Shown here piece by piece: positions 7,550-16,242 of a stretch of 49,695 nucleotides of DNA. A program made the position numbers and the translations under genes. The notes under the pieces were generated by a model, which was not told the DNA's origin, searched no databases, and was given only the letters and a program-made list of their open reading frames with translations. Positions within the stretch are counted from its first letter, which is position 1. The number at the start of each line of letters is the position of its first letter. Source of the stretch: an uncultured Alphaproteobacteria bacterium (GTDB lineage Bacteria > Pseudomonadota > Alphaproteobacteria > HIMB59 > GCA-002718135); contig CACBLW010000010.1 of the NCBI GenBank assembly GCA_902540265.1, positions 1-49,695 of the forward strand, given 5' to 3'.

Positions 7550-8578
7550 ATGACTGTCATTAGAGATACAAATGTTTCTGCGGATCTTGAAGCCAAACTT
7601 GGTAAGAATATTTGGTGGAAACCTGATCTTGACAGAAAAGTATTAAAAGAACTCTGTGTTAAAAGATCCTTACCAGGAATTATTTATGTCTCCTTATATT
7701 TTTTTGCTTTAGCTATTTCAGGTTATCTAGCATATTATACTTGGGGCACCTACTGGACAATTTTATGGTTTTGGGTCTATGGAACCATTTACACTTTTAG
7801 CGGTGCTTACGATCACGAAAGTCGACACAGAACACTTTTTAAAGAAAGATGGTTAAACGATTTATTTCAATATATTTTTTCTTTCATGACAAACTTTGAA
7901 CCAGTTCGATGGAGATGGACTCACACATTACATCATAGTTATACATTACACACGAAAGAACCTCATGATTTTGAAATTCAAGTAGATAGACCAAGTAAGC
8001 TATTTAAATATTTCGTAAGTTTCATCCCTTTTGGACCTCTATTATGGATACATCAGTCCTACCTAGTAGAAACATTAAAAAATTCCCTAGGTATAATGAC
8101 TCCGGTTATAAGAGATTGTGTTCCAAAAGAACATCAATGGAAAGTTTTTTTATCATCTAGAATTCACATGTTAATATGGTTATCTATAATTTTATTTTCG
8201 ATATATTTTCAAACTATATTACCTGTATTATTTTTTCTTTTACCTACTTTTTATGGCAACACATTATTTTTTATGTGTGGTTTAACCCAACATGCAGGAC
8301 TTGCGTTTGATGTTAAAGATCACAGAGTAAATACAAGAACAGTAATTCTTAATCCAATTTTAAGCTGGCTTTATATTAAATTAGAGTATCATATCGAACA
8401 TCATATGTACCCTCAAGTACCTTGGTATAATCTACCAAAATTACATAAAATTATTAAGAATCAACTACCAAAACCAAACTATGGTTTAATTAGCGCCTAT
8501 AAAGATATTGTGCCAGCTATTATTAAGCAGGCATTTGATCCAAACTACGTTCCTGATAGAAAAATACCAAACGTATAA
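7550..8578 (+). CDS. Membrane di-iron fatty-acid-desaturase-like protein (paralogue 2)
   Basis: 342-residue membrane protein with histidine boxes HESRH (89-93), HTLHH (125-129), HIEHH (281-285) and TQH ending at 248. It shares the EPVRWRW and DVKDHR segments with the other two paralogues. It differs from them in box I context (AYDHESRHR instead of NWHET) and in replacing YDHEIQ with HDFEIQ, so it may act on a different substrate. It has about 20 extra N-terminal residues. It is divergent from the PanB-like gene and followed 61 bases later by a Gfo/Idh dehydrogenase on the same strand. Confidence 0.85.
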   Translation: MTVIRDTNVSADLEAKLGKNIWWKPDLDRKVLKELCVKRSLPGIIYVSLYFFALAISGYLAYYTWGTYWTILWFWVYGTIYTFSGAYDHESRHRTLFKERWLNDLFQYIFSFMTNFEPVRWRWTHTLHHSYTLHTKEPHDFEIQVDRPSKLFKYFVSFIPFGPLLWIHQSYLVETLKNSLGIMTPVIRDCVPKEHQWKVFLSSRIHMLIWLSIILFSIYFQTILPVLFFLLPTFYGNTLFFMCGLTQHAGLAFDVKDHRVNTRTVILNPILSWLYIKLEYHIEHHMYPQVPWYNLPKLHKIIKNQLPKPNYGLISAYKDIVPAIIKQAFDPNYVPDRKIPNV

Positions 8579-8639
8579 CGTAATTTTATTTTTTAATTTT
8601 TTATTTTAAATTTTGTAGTAATGTATATCATTTATCAGT

Positions 8640-9791
8640 ATGAAAAATATTGGTCTTATAGGTTGTGGGAATATTGCAGAAACATATTTTAGAGCACAAG
8701 AATATTTTAATAACATAAATTTTGTAGCTTGTGCTGATATCAATCTAGATGCAGCTAAAAAAACAGCTGAGCAGTATAACATTGCAGCTTTATCAGTCGA
8801 TGAAATACTTAATGATAAGAATGTAGATATTATTCTTAATCTAACAATTCCCCAGGCGCACTACGAAATATCTAAAAGAGCTCTTGATGCAAATAAACAT
8901 GTTTATTGTGAAAAACCTATGAGTATTAAGTTTGATGAGGCAAAAGAATTATTAAACTTAGCAAAAAAAAATAGTCTATATATTGGGAATGCACCAGATA
9001 CTTTTCTAGGAGGAGGAGGACAGCTTACTCGAAATTTAATTGATAATAATGATATTGGACAAGTTCTAACAGGTAATTTTATATTTGCCTTTCCTGGTGT
9101 TCAAGAATTTCATCCAAGTCCTGAGTCTTGGTTTCAAGAAGGAGGAGGTCCTGTAATAGATATGGGTCCATATTTCTTTACCACACTTGTAAATCTTTTA
9201 GGCCCTGTTAAAAATATTAGAGGTAGAGGAGCAAAATTTTTTGACAAAAGAGAATACAAAGCTGGTCCAAAAAAAGGAGAAACTTTTAATGTCGAAATCC
9301 CAACATCTTATATGTTTAATATTGAATTTCAAAATAAAGCCATCATTCAAGGTTTCATTTCATTTGATGTCTTAAATCATAAACGTAATCATATGGAGCT
9401 TTATGGAACCAAGGGTTCAATAGTAGTGCCTGATCCAAATATGTTTGGTGGTCCAGTATCCATATCTGGTGAGTTTGGATCTGAGTGGAAAGATATCAGT
9501 GTGGAAGATAAACCCCTTGGAAAAACAAATATCGTTAATCATAGTGGGAGAAGTAATGAGGCACCAGAACAAGCAAACTACAGAGGTATTGGGTTAGCTG
9601 AAATGATTGACGCCATAGAAAATAATAGAATGCATAGATGTAATGGAGAACTTGCTCTTCATGTCTTAGATGTAATTGAATGTGCGATGATTTCATCAAT
9701 TTATAAAGTGGAGGTTGAACTTCGATCCTCATGCATCAAGCCTGAACCCATGCATGACGATTTCATAAGGCAAATCCTTAAAAAAATATAA
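8640..9791 (+). CDS. Gfo/Idh/MocA family NAD(P)-dependent oxidoreductase
   Basis: Cytoplasmic dehydrogenase of 383 residues. An N-terminal Rossmann motif (IGLIGCGNIAETYF) binds the nicotinamide cofactor, followed by CEKPMS with the family lysine and a C-terminal substrate domain with GGGPVIDMGPYFFTTLVNLLG. Family members oxidise or reduce sugars, sugar acids or inositols. It is a clear paralogue of the protein at 15087 (shared CGNIA, APDTFLG and GPVIDMGPYYF-like stretches, and near-identical C-terminal GELxLHVLD). It sits between desaturase paralogue 2 and the third importer, so it likely acts on the imported compound or its oxidised product. Confidence 0.88.
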   Translation: MKNIGLIGCGNIAETYFRAQEYFNNINFVACADINLDAAKKTAEQYNIAALSVDEILNDKNVDIILNLTIPQAHYEISKRALDANKHVYCEKPMSIKFDEAKELLNLAKKNSLYIGNAPDTFLGGGGQLTRNLIDNNDIGQVLTGNFIFAFPGVQEFHPSPESWFQEGGGPVIDMGPYFFTTLVNLLGPVKNIRGRGAKFFDKREYKAGPKKGETFNVEIPTSYMFNIEFQNKAIIQGFISFDVLNHKRNHMELYGTKGSIVVPDPNMFGGPVSISGEFGSEWKDISVEDKPLGKTNIVNHSGRSNEAPEQANYRGIGLAEMIDAIENNRMHRCNGELALHVLDVIECAMISSIYKVEVELRSSCIKPEPMHDDFIRQILKKI

Positions 9792-9902
9792 ATTTTACTA
9801 AGCTACTTACTAGTGCGATAATTTTACTGCCTAATTCCCAATATTTCTCCTTGTTTTACATACCTATTCTTGTTAGGAAAAAATTATTTATAGGAGGAAT
9901 GC

Positions 9903-10868
9903 ATGAAAAAAATTGCTTCAATTATTCTTGCTTCTGTAGCGCTATTTGCTACTTCAGCGAAAGCAGAATACAAATTTAACTTCGTAATGCACAGTGATAC
10001 GAACAATGCTTTCTGGGCAGCTGTTCACAAAGGTTTTAAAGATGCTTGTGCACAAATTAATGCTGATTGCCAAATGTTAACTCTTTCAGGTGATGGAGAC
10101 CAACAAGAGCAATTACAAAACTTAGAATCTTCAATTGCTCAAGGTGTTGATGGTATCGTAACTACAATTACTAACCCAACTATCTTTGATGCTGCAGTTG
10201 ATGAAGCATTAGCTGCTGGTATTCCAGTAATTACAGCTAATACTGATGATCCAGAAGGTGCTGCTGGTAGTAACAGACTAGCATATGTTGGACAAGACTT
10301 AGAAGCAGCTGGTTATGAATTAACAGCTAATCTTTCTGAAATGTTTCCTGATGGAGATATTCACGTTTTAATCGGTGTTGCAGACATGAACCAATCATGG
10401 GCATACACTAGAGGAAACGGTATTGCACGTTTCATGGAAGATTACAAAGCAGCTAACCCTGATAGAAAAGTAACTTATGAGAAAATCGAGTCAGGTCTAG
10501 ATCTTTCAACTGTTGGAAACAGAGTTGCAGCTTATGTACAAGCTAACCCAAATACAACTGCATATCTTGATGTAGGTTTCTGGGAAGCTGGTGCAGCGGC
10601 AGCAGTAAGAAACTTAGGTTATGGACCTGGTGAAATACTTCTTGCTGGTTTTGACTTAGTTGACGTAGTTTTTGAAGAAATGGACAAAGGTTATGTTCAA
10701 CTAACAGTTGACCAACAACCATACTACCAAGGTTATATGTCAGTTCACCAATTATACTTAATGAACAAGTATGGTTTAAGTGCACTAGATATCAACACTG
10801 GTAAAGCTATGATTGGTCCTGATGATGTTGAAACAATCAGATCATTCAAAGGAATGTCAGTTAGATAA
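9903..10868 (+). CDS. Periplasmic sugar-binding protein of the third importer
   Basis: Type-1 periplasmic-binding protein of 321 residues. The signal peptide MKKIASIILASVALFATSAKA is followed by YKFNFVMHSDTNNAFWAAVHKG, a typical CUT2 receptor start, and later GVDGIVTTITNP and ILLAGFDLVD. TAGGAGG precedes the ATG by 5 bases. Codon use is richer in GCT/GGT/AAC than the surroundings, consistent with high expression. It is first in an operon with permease, ATPase, PhyH-like and desaturase genes, with a strong terminator right after it. The ligand is not determined. Confidence 0.9.
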   Translation: MKKIASIILASVALFATSAKAEYKFNFVMHSDTNNAFWAAVHKGFKDACAQINADCQMLTLSGDGDQQEQLQNLESSIAQGVDGIVTTITNPTIFDAAVDEALAAGIPVITANTDDPEGAAGSNRLAYVGQDLEAAGYELTANLSEMFPDGDIHVLIGVADMNQSWAYTRGNGIARFMEDYKAANPDRKVTYEKIESGLDLSTVGNRVAAYVQANPNTTAYLDVGFWEAGAAAAVRNLGYGPGEILLAGFDLVDVVFEEMDKGYVQLTVDQQPYYQGYMSVHQLYLMNKYGLSALDINTGKAMIGPDDVETIRSFKGMSVR

Positions 10869-10875
10869 ATATCTT

Positions 10876-10909
10876 AACCAGGCTCTTTAAATAGAGCCTG
10901 GTTTTTTTT
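10876..10909 (+). terminator. Terminator between binding-protein and permease genes (third importer)
   Basis: CCAGGCTCT (10878-10886) pairs perfectly with AGAGCCTGG (10893-10901) around TTAAAT, followed by eight T residues (10902-10909); AA/TT pairs extend the stem. It lies 8 bases after the stop codon and 14 bases before the permease ATG, repeating the layout of the second importer. Confidence 0.92.
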
Positions 10910-10923
10910 AAAATAAAAAAAAT

Positions 10924-11904
10924 ATGAGTAAAAATTTTAGTCTTAGAAGTTTATTAGTAAGACCAGAAGTAGCAACCTTCTTAATGTTTCTAGCAATAAT
11001 GATTGGATTTTATATTGCTAATGAAAGATTTTTAGATGCAAGAAATATAAGAATAGTTATGGGTATTACACCCGAATATATTATTGTTGCTATTGGGATT
11101 GCAATATTAATGATCTCAGGTGAATTTGATTTATCTGTAGGCTCTGTTTTTGCATTAGTCCCGATGACTATTGTACAAATGGTGCATCAAGGGATACCAC
11201 CTTGGTTCGCTATTTTTCTAGGATTAATGATTGGTATTATTGTTGGTTTTGTTAATGGATTTATTACCTTAAGATTTGGAATTCCTTCTTTCATCGCAAC
11301 TCTTGGAATGCTCTATATTGCTAGAAGTCTTACAACTGTAGCTACTGCAGGATTTCCACCACCATTTCCTCATATTTTACCAAATGAGTTATTCGTTTAT
11401 CAATTTGAGTTATTTAGAGCTTCCTTGTACTGGGCTCTTTTAGTTGCCGTAGTTTTAGGTGTTATGCTTCACAGAAGTAATGTTGGTAACTGGATCTATG
11501 CAACTGGCGGAGATCAAAACGCAGCATCTTCAATGGGAATAAAGACTGGAAATGTTAAAATGTTTTGTTTCATCTTATGTGGTTTCTTAGCTGGCTTTGC
11601 TGGAATGATTCAAACATTTAGATTGGAAGCACCATTACCATCTCAAGGATACTTATTAGAACTAGAGTCAATTGCTGCAGCAGTTATTGGTGGTGTCAGT
11701 TTATTTGGAGGTATTGGAACAGTTTTTGGTGCAGTTATTGGCGCAATACTAATCAGGTTTTTAGAAAGTGGAATCATTATGGCTAGAATAGATGCTGAAT
11801 GGTTTAGAGCAGGTTTAGGTTCTTTAATTATTATAGCCGTCGTGTTTAATACTTATATAAGTAGAAGAGCGACACGAATTGGTCAAAACAAGGCAAAGGA
11901 TTAA
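10924..11904 (+). CDS. Sugar ABC importer permease, RbsC family (third importer)
   Basis: Multi-spanning inner-membrane permease of 326 residues with GEFDLSVGSVFAL, a cytoplasmic GGDQNAASSMGIKTGNVK loop and AAAVIGGVSLFGGIGTVFGA. The usual GGNP of the loop is GGDQ here, so the protein is more divergent than the permeases at 834 and 3957. It ends 2 bases before the ATPase ATG. Its expression depends on read-through of the upstream hairpin or an unseen promoter in the 14-base gap. Confidence 0.9.
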   Translation: MSKNFSLRSLLVRPEVATFLMFLAIMIGFYIANERFLDARNIRIVMGITPEYIIVAIGIAILMISGEFDLSVGSVFALVPMTIVQMVHQGIPPWFAIFLGLMIGIIVGFVNGFITLRFGIPSFIATLGMLYIARSLTTVATAGFPPPFPHILPNELFVYQFELFRASLYWALLVAVVLGVMLHRSNVGNWIYATGGDQNAASSMGIKTGNVKMFCFILCGFLAGFAGMIQTFRLEAPLPSQGYLLELESIAAAVIGGVSLFGGIGTVFGAVIGAILIRFLESGIIMARIDAEWFRAGLGSLIIIAVVFNTYISRRATRIGQNKAKD

Positions 11905-11906
11905 AG

Positions 11907-12644
11907 ATGGAAGATATAATAGTTTGTGAGGGCTTAAACAAATACTATTCAGGAGTTCATGCTTTAAAAGATTTAAGCTTAAAGATAAAAAAAGACTCGG
12001 TTGTTGGTCTTATTGGAGACAATGGTGCTGGTAAATCAACATTAATTAAAATTTTATCTGGAGCACATCAACCTGATTCAGGTCATATATATTTTGAAGG
12101 TAATAAGGTTAAATTTAAATCTACAAAAGAAGCAATGAATTTAGGTATTGAAACAATTTATCAGTATTCAGCTTTGATCCCTGAAATGTCTATTGCAAGA
12201 AATATTTTTATTGGACGTGAACAAACTCAATATAATGTTGGCAATTTTGGTTTGATGAAAACTAAAACCATGCAGGACGATGCTATGAAAGCATTAACAG
12301 ATGTAGAATTGCATCTTCGATCTCCAGATACACCAGTTAACCAATTATCCGGAGGTGAAAGACAAGGTGTTGTCATTGCAAGAGCAATGTATTTTAAATC
12401 AAAAGTTTTAATATTAGACGAACCAACAAACCACCTATCAGTAAAAGAAACAAATAAAGTACTAAGGTTTGTAGAAGGATTAAAAAGCCAAGGCGTGACA
12501 TCAATATTTATTACTCACAACTTGAGTCATGTGTATCCAATTGCTGATCATTTATGTGTAATGGCAAGAGGTGAAAAAATTGCTGATTTAGATAAAAAGG
12601 ATACAACAATAGATCATCTCACTGATTTATTAGTAAATGGATAA
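11907..12644 (+). CDS. Sugar ABC importer ATPase, FrcA type (third importer)
   Basis: Single-domain ATPase of 245 residues. Walker A GDNGAGKST is at 37-45, the signature is LSGGERQGVVIARA, Walker B is VLILDEPTNHL, and the H-loop is THNLSH. The Q-loop region reads YQYSALIPEMSIARNIF rather than the YQDLAL of the other two ATPases. With the permease at 10924 and the receptor at 9903 it forms the third complete importer, and the PhyH-like oxygenase follows immediately. Confidence 0.92.
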   Translation: MEDIIVCEGLNKYYSGVHALKDLSLKIKKDSVVGLIGDNGAGKSTLIKILSGAHQPDSGHIYFEGNKVKFKSTKEAMNLGIETIYQYSALIPEMSIARNIFIGREQTQYNVGNFGLMKTKTMQDDAMKALTDVELHLRSPDTPVNQLSGGERQGVVIARAMYFKSKVLILDEPTNHLSVKETNKVLRFVEGLKSQGVTSIFITHNLSHVYPIADHLCVMARGEKIADLDKKDTTIDHLTDLLVNG

Positions 12645-12658
12645 TTTTGGGAGGAATT

Positions 12659-13594
12659 ATGATTAGTGATGCGCAAATAAAACAATATAACGAAGAAGGT
12701 TATACGATCGTTGAAAATGTTTTTAGTATGGATGAGTTAAATCCAATATTAAATGAATTTGAAGAAATTGTTGATGATTTTGCAGAAAAAGCTTTTCAAG
12801 CTGGAAAAATTACAAACAAACATGATGATAAAGATGTTTTTAAAAGACTAGCTGCTCTCGAAAGAGATTTTAAAGGTTCTTCGGTTTTAATTCATCATAG
12901 AGGTGAATTAAAACCAGCACTTGCTAACTTATGGGGATCAAAAAAACTTTTAGATATGGTTGAAAATTGGGTTGGCAAAGATATTTCTGGTCATCCAGTT
13001 TGGAATATTAGATCTAAAACACCTCAGACAGCTAGGATGACAGTTCCATGGCACCAAGATTCTGCTTATTTAAAAGATGGAGCAGAAAAAACCACTCAGC
13101 CTGCTGCATGGATTCCATTTCTTGATGTAAATAAACATAATGGATGCATGCAAGTTGTTCCTGGGGGACATAGACCTGAAAGAGTTTTGAATCATAAATT
13201 AGAAAAGAAAGATGGTTCAGTAAAAGATTCTTGGTATTTGTTTATTGAAGACAAAGATATTCCAGAGGAGAAAGTCGTTACTTGTGAAATGAAGGCTGGT
13301 TCAGTTTTATTTTTACATCAATTAGTTCCTCATCGATCACTTGAAAATTTATCTGAGGATGTAAGATGGAGTGTTGACCTAAGATTTCAAAATCCAAAAG
13401 ATGAAGCTGGTTTTCATACTGGTTTGGTTGATCCAATCATAATGAGAAAATCAGAAGACCCAAGCTATACAGCTGATTGGGATTCTTGGTTTAAAGGTTA
13501 TGAAGAACAACACACAAAATTTAGAGGGACTTCAAAAAAAGACCAATTTGACTCCACAGTTGACGGGTCATGGTTAGATCGTTGGGATAATTAA
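12659..13594 (+). CDS. Phytanoyl-CoA dioxygenase (PhyH)-like Fe(II)/2-oxoglutarate oxygenase
   Basis: 311-residue protein with the PhyH facial triad: HQD at 132-134, a distal histidine at 225 in VPHRS, and a 2-oxoglutarate-binding arginine near 236 in DVRWSVDLRF. The N-terminal DAQIKQYNEEGYTIVENVFS is typical of the family. Members hydroxylate diverse small molecules; the substrate here is unknown. A TTG at 12647 is in frame, but GGGAGG lies between it and the ATG at 12659, which fixes the start. The gene lies within the third importer operon and is followed 14 bases later by desaturase paralogue 3, so two different oxygenase types are co-expressed with sugar uptake. Confidence 0.85.
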   Translation: MISDAQIKQYNEEGYTIVENVFSMDELNPILNEFEEIVDDFAEKAFQAGKITNKHDDKDVFKRLAALERDFKGSSVLIHHRGELKPALANLWGSKKLLDMVENWVGKDISGHPVWNIRSKTPQTARMTVPWHQDSAYLKDGAEKTTQPAAWIPFLDVNKHNGCMQVVPGGHRPERVLNHKLEKKDGSVKDSWYLFIEDKDIPEEKVVTCEMKAGSVLFLHQLVPHRSLENLSEDVRWSVDLRFQNPKDEAGFHTGLVDPIIMRKSEDPSYTADWDSWFKGYEEQHTKFRGTSKKDQFDSTVDGSWLDRWDN

Positions 13595-13608
13595 TTTATT
13601 TATTAAGT

Positions 13609-14592
13609 ATGGAAGTTAATCTCGATGATTGGTACAGACCAGAAGTCGACAGAAAAAAATTAAAAGCCTTAAGTAAAAGAAGAGATCTACCTGGACTAAT
13701 CCATTTCTTTTTTTATTTTTTATCTTTATTTGCATCAGGTTATCTAGCGTACCTAACTTTAGGAACTTGGTGGACATATTTGTTCTTTTTTATTTACGGT
13801 ACAATTTACGCATTTAGTGTAGCGAACTGGCACGAAACTGTTCATCGAACTGCTTTTAAGACACGTTGGATAAATGAATTTTTTTATCACATTAGTTCTT
13901 TTATGTGTGACTTTGAAGGTTTTAGATGGCGTTGGAGTCATACTTTTCATCATTCAAAAACATTACAAACAGAAGATGATTATGATCACGAAATACAAGT
14001 TTCAAGACCTATTGAGTTATTCGCATTCTTTTTGAATTTAATACCTCTTACAGATTTATTATATCCACATAAATTAATTAAGTTTGAAGTTCTAAAACAT
14101 GCTTTTGGAAAATTTACTCCAGTCATTAATATAACTGCACCTAAAGAAGAAAAGAAAAAAATTCTTTGGAATTCCAGATTGTATGTCTTTATTTGGGTTT
14201 TGGTATTTGCTTACTCTTTTTATATTGGTTCTTTTTTACCAATTATTTATATTATTCTACCTACTTATATTGGAAAGCCAATTTGGTTTGCTGTTAATGT
14301 TACGCAACACCTAGCAGCAAAAGTTGACACAAAGGATCACCGCTTAAGTACATATTCTGTGAGAATCAATCCAATTTTAAGTTTTCTATATTGGCATATG
14401 GAATATCATTTAGAACATCATATGTTCCCAATGATTCCGTCTTATAATTTAAAGAAATTACGAAAAGAAATTGATAATGAACTACCTAAACCTTTTACTA
14501 GTCTTTTTGATTTTTATAGAAAAGTTTTACCAGCTGTTATCGCTTTAGCTACAGATCAAAATAAATATTACAAAGTAAAATTAAATAACTAA
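13609..14592 (+). CDS. Membrane di-iron fatty-acid-desaturase-like protein (paralogue 3)
   Basis: 327-residue membrane protein closest to paralogue 1: histidine boxes HETVH (75-79), HTFHH (111-115) and a C-terminal HLEHHMFP, the DYDHEIQ segment, the TQH motif and the KDHRLST stretch. The N-terminal WYRPEVDRKKLKAL motif is common to all three paralogues. It is the last gene of the third importer operon and nearly abuts the convergent glyoxalase-like gene with no terminator visible between them. It probably hydroxylates or desaturates a hydrophobic or alkyl group; electron donors are not encoded nearby. Confidence 0.85.
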   Translation: MEVNLDDWYRPEVDRKKLKALSKRRDLPGLIHFFFYFLSLFASGYLAYLTLGTWWTYLFFFIYGTIYAFSVANWHETVHRTAFKTRWINEFFYHISSFMCDFEGFRWRWSHTFHHSKTLQTEDDYDHEIQVSRPIELFAFFLNLIPLTDLLYPHKLIKFEVLKHAFGKFTPVINITAPKEEKKKILWNSRLYVFIWVLVFAYSFYIGSFLPIIYIILPTYIGKPIWFAVNVTQHLAAKVDTKDHRLSTYSVRINPILSFLYWHMEYHLEHHMFPMIPSYNLKKLRKEIDNELPKPFTSLFDFYRKVLPAVIALATDQNKYYKVKLNN

Positions 14593-14594
14593 AT

Positions 14595-15020
14595 TTACCA
14601 AGATCCAGAGTTTTCCATTGATTTCCATGGCTCTTGTTGGGGTAATGATTCACCTTCTTGTAAAATTTCAATTGAAATACCATCAGGAGAACGAACAAAT
14701 GCCATGTGCCCATCTCTTGGAGGTCTGTTTATAGTAACGCCATTATTCATTAGTTTTTCACAAACTTCATATATATTTTTAACACTGTAAGCGAGATGTC
14801 CAAAATTTCTTCCCCCAGTATATTTTTCAGGATCCCAGTTATATGTTAATTCTAATAAACCAGTTTTTTCGTCACTATTTTCTGCCGCTAAAAATATTAA
14901 TGTAAATCTACCTTTTTCATTTTCTACTCTTCTAACTTCTTTCAATCCAAGTTTATTGCAGTAAAAATCTAGTGATGCATCAATATTTTCCACTCTCACC
15001 ATTGTATGCAAATATTTCAT
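14595..15020 (-). CDS. Glyoxalase/VOC-family protein (lactoylglutathione lyase-like)
   Basis: 141-residue vicinal-oxygen-chelate protein resembling GloA. The expected metal ligands are present: H5 (KYLHTMVRV), E57 (GLLELTYNW), H75 (GHLAYSV) and E118 (ISIEILQ), and NWD plus GRNFGHLAY match glyoxalase I. It would convert the methylglyoxal-glutathione adduct to lactoylglutathione, useful beside heavy sugar catabolism. An in-frame TTG lies 3 codons upstream (15029), but the ATG at 15020 is preferred. It is divergent from the Gfo/Idh gene at 15087 across an AT-rich 66-base gap that holds TATAAT at 15031-15036. Confidence 0.85.
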   Translation of the reverse strand: MKYLHTMVRVENIDASLDFYCNKLGLKEVRRVENEKGRFTLIFLAAENSDEKTGLLELTYNWDPEKYTGGRNFGHLAYSVKNIYEVCEKLMNNGVTINRPPRDGHMAFVRSPDGISIEILQEGESLPQQEPWKSMENSGSW

Positions 15021-15086
15021 TGTAGACAAATATAATACTAATAATAATTTTAAATCAATTATTATTTATTTATAAAGAATTTATTA

Positions 15087-16229
15087 ATGAAAACTGGAAT
15101 TATTGGTTGTGGAAATATTGCAGACATATACTTCTTTAATTCTATAAAATATTTCAACAATTTTGAAATTGTAGCTTGTGCTGATATTAAACCAGAAGCT
15201 TCTAAACATTATGCTAATATTTATAATGTAGAAAATTTAACTATTGATCAAATACTTAATAATGAAGAAATAGAATTAATCATCAACCTAACAATCCCAG
15301 ATGTCCATTTTGAAGTTTCTAAATCAATTATACAATCTGGAAAACATGCGTATTCAGAAAAACCACTATCAATTGAGTTTCATCACGGAAAAAAACTTTT
15401 AGAATTATCACGTCAGAAAAATTTGTATTTAGGATGTGCGCCTGACACCTTTCTAGGCGCTGGCATTCAAGAATCAAAAAAAATTGTATCTAATAATATA
15501 ATTGGAAATATCGTATTAGGTAGTATTTCAATGGGTGTGGCTGGTCATGAAATTTGGCATCCAAATCCAGATTTTTATTATCAATATGGTGGTGGTCCAG
15601 TCCTTGATATGGGGCCATATTATTTTACAGCTCTTGTGAATTTATTAGGACCAGCTAAAAATATTTATTCACAATCAAGGACGGTTTACAATGAAAGAGT
15701 TATTGGAAGTGGAAAAAGAAAAAACCAACAAATAAAAGTAGATATTCCTACCACTTTAGTTTCACAAATTGAGTTTGAAAACGGTACATTAATAGACTCA
15801 TTTTTCTCTTTTGATATCTGGAAGCATAATAAAAATCATATTGAGCTTTATGGGGATTTGGGATCTATAAATATCCCTGATCCAAATACTTTTGGGGGAT
15901 CTATACAGTTATGTACAGAGAAAAATGGTGAATGGAAAACTATAGAGACTAACGAAAATAATTTAGGTAAAATAAATGTTGAAAACAGTAAAAAAACTAA
16001 TGAAAAACCAGGGATAGCAAATTACAGAGGAATAGGAGTTAGTGAAATGGTTGATTCTATAAAAAATAATAGATTAAATAGATGTAACGGTGAGTTAAGT
16101 CTTCATGTTTTAGACATCTTAGATACAATAATTAAATCTGCTAAAGAGGATAAAAAATTGGAATTAAGAAGTTCTGTATCAGCAATTGAATATTTTTCAG
16201 AAGAGGAAAATTATAAATTATTAAAATGA
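15087..16229 (+). CDS. Gfo/Idh/MocA family oxidoreductase (paralogue of the gene at 8640)
   Basis: 380-residue NAD(P)-dependent dehydrogenase. The Rossmann motif IGIIGCGNIADIYF is followed by SEKPLSIEF with the family lysine, CAPDTFLGAG and GGGPVLDMGPYYFTALVNLLG. Close similarity to the protein at 8640 runs over the whole length. It is followed 13 bases later by a ThuA-like gene and then xylose isomerase on the same strand, a sugar-catabolic operon. ThuA/Gfo-Idh pairs are common in oxidative disaccharide or sugar-derivative pathways. The precise substrate is unknown. Confidence 0.88.
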   Translation: MKTGIIGCGNIADIYFFNSIKYFNNFEIVACADIKPEASKHYANIYNVENLTIDQILNNEEIELIINLTIPDVHFEVSKSIIQSGKHAYSEKPLSIEFHHGKKLLELSRQKNLYLGCAPDTFLGAGIQESKKIVSNNIIGNIVLGSISMGVAGHEIWHPNPDFYYQYGGGPVLDMGPYYFTALVNLLGPAKNIYSQSRTVYNERVIGSGKRKNQQIKVDIPTTLVSQIEFENGTLIDSFFSFDIWKHNKNHIELYGDLGSINIPDPNTFGGSIQLCTEKNGEWKTIETNENNLGKINVENSKKTNEKPGIANYRGIGVSEMVDSIKNNRLNRCNGELSLHVLDILDTIIKSAKEDKKLELRSSVSAIEYFSEEENYKLLK

Positions 16230-16242
16230 AGGTAAATTTATA

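Noticed and set aside
12647-12658. TTG start for the PhyH-like gene
   Set aside because: The Shine-Dalgarno GGGAGG lies between the TTG and ATG 12659, so it must serve the ATG.
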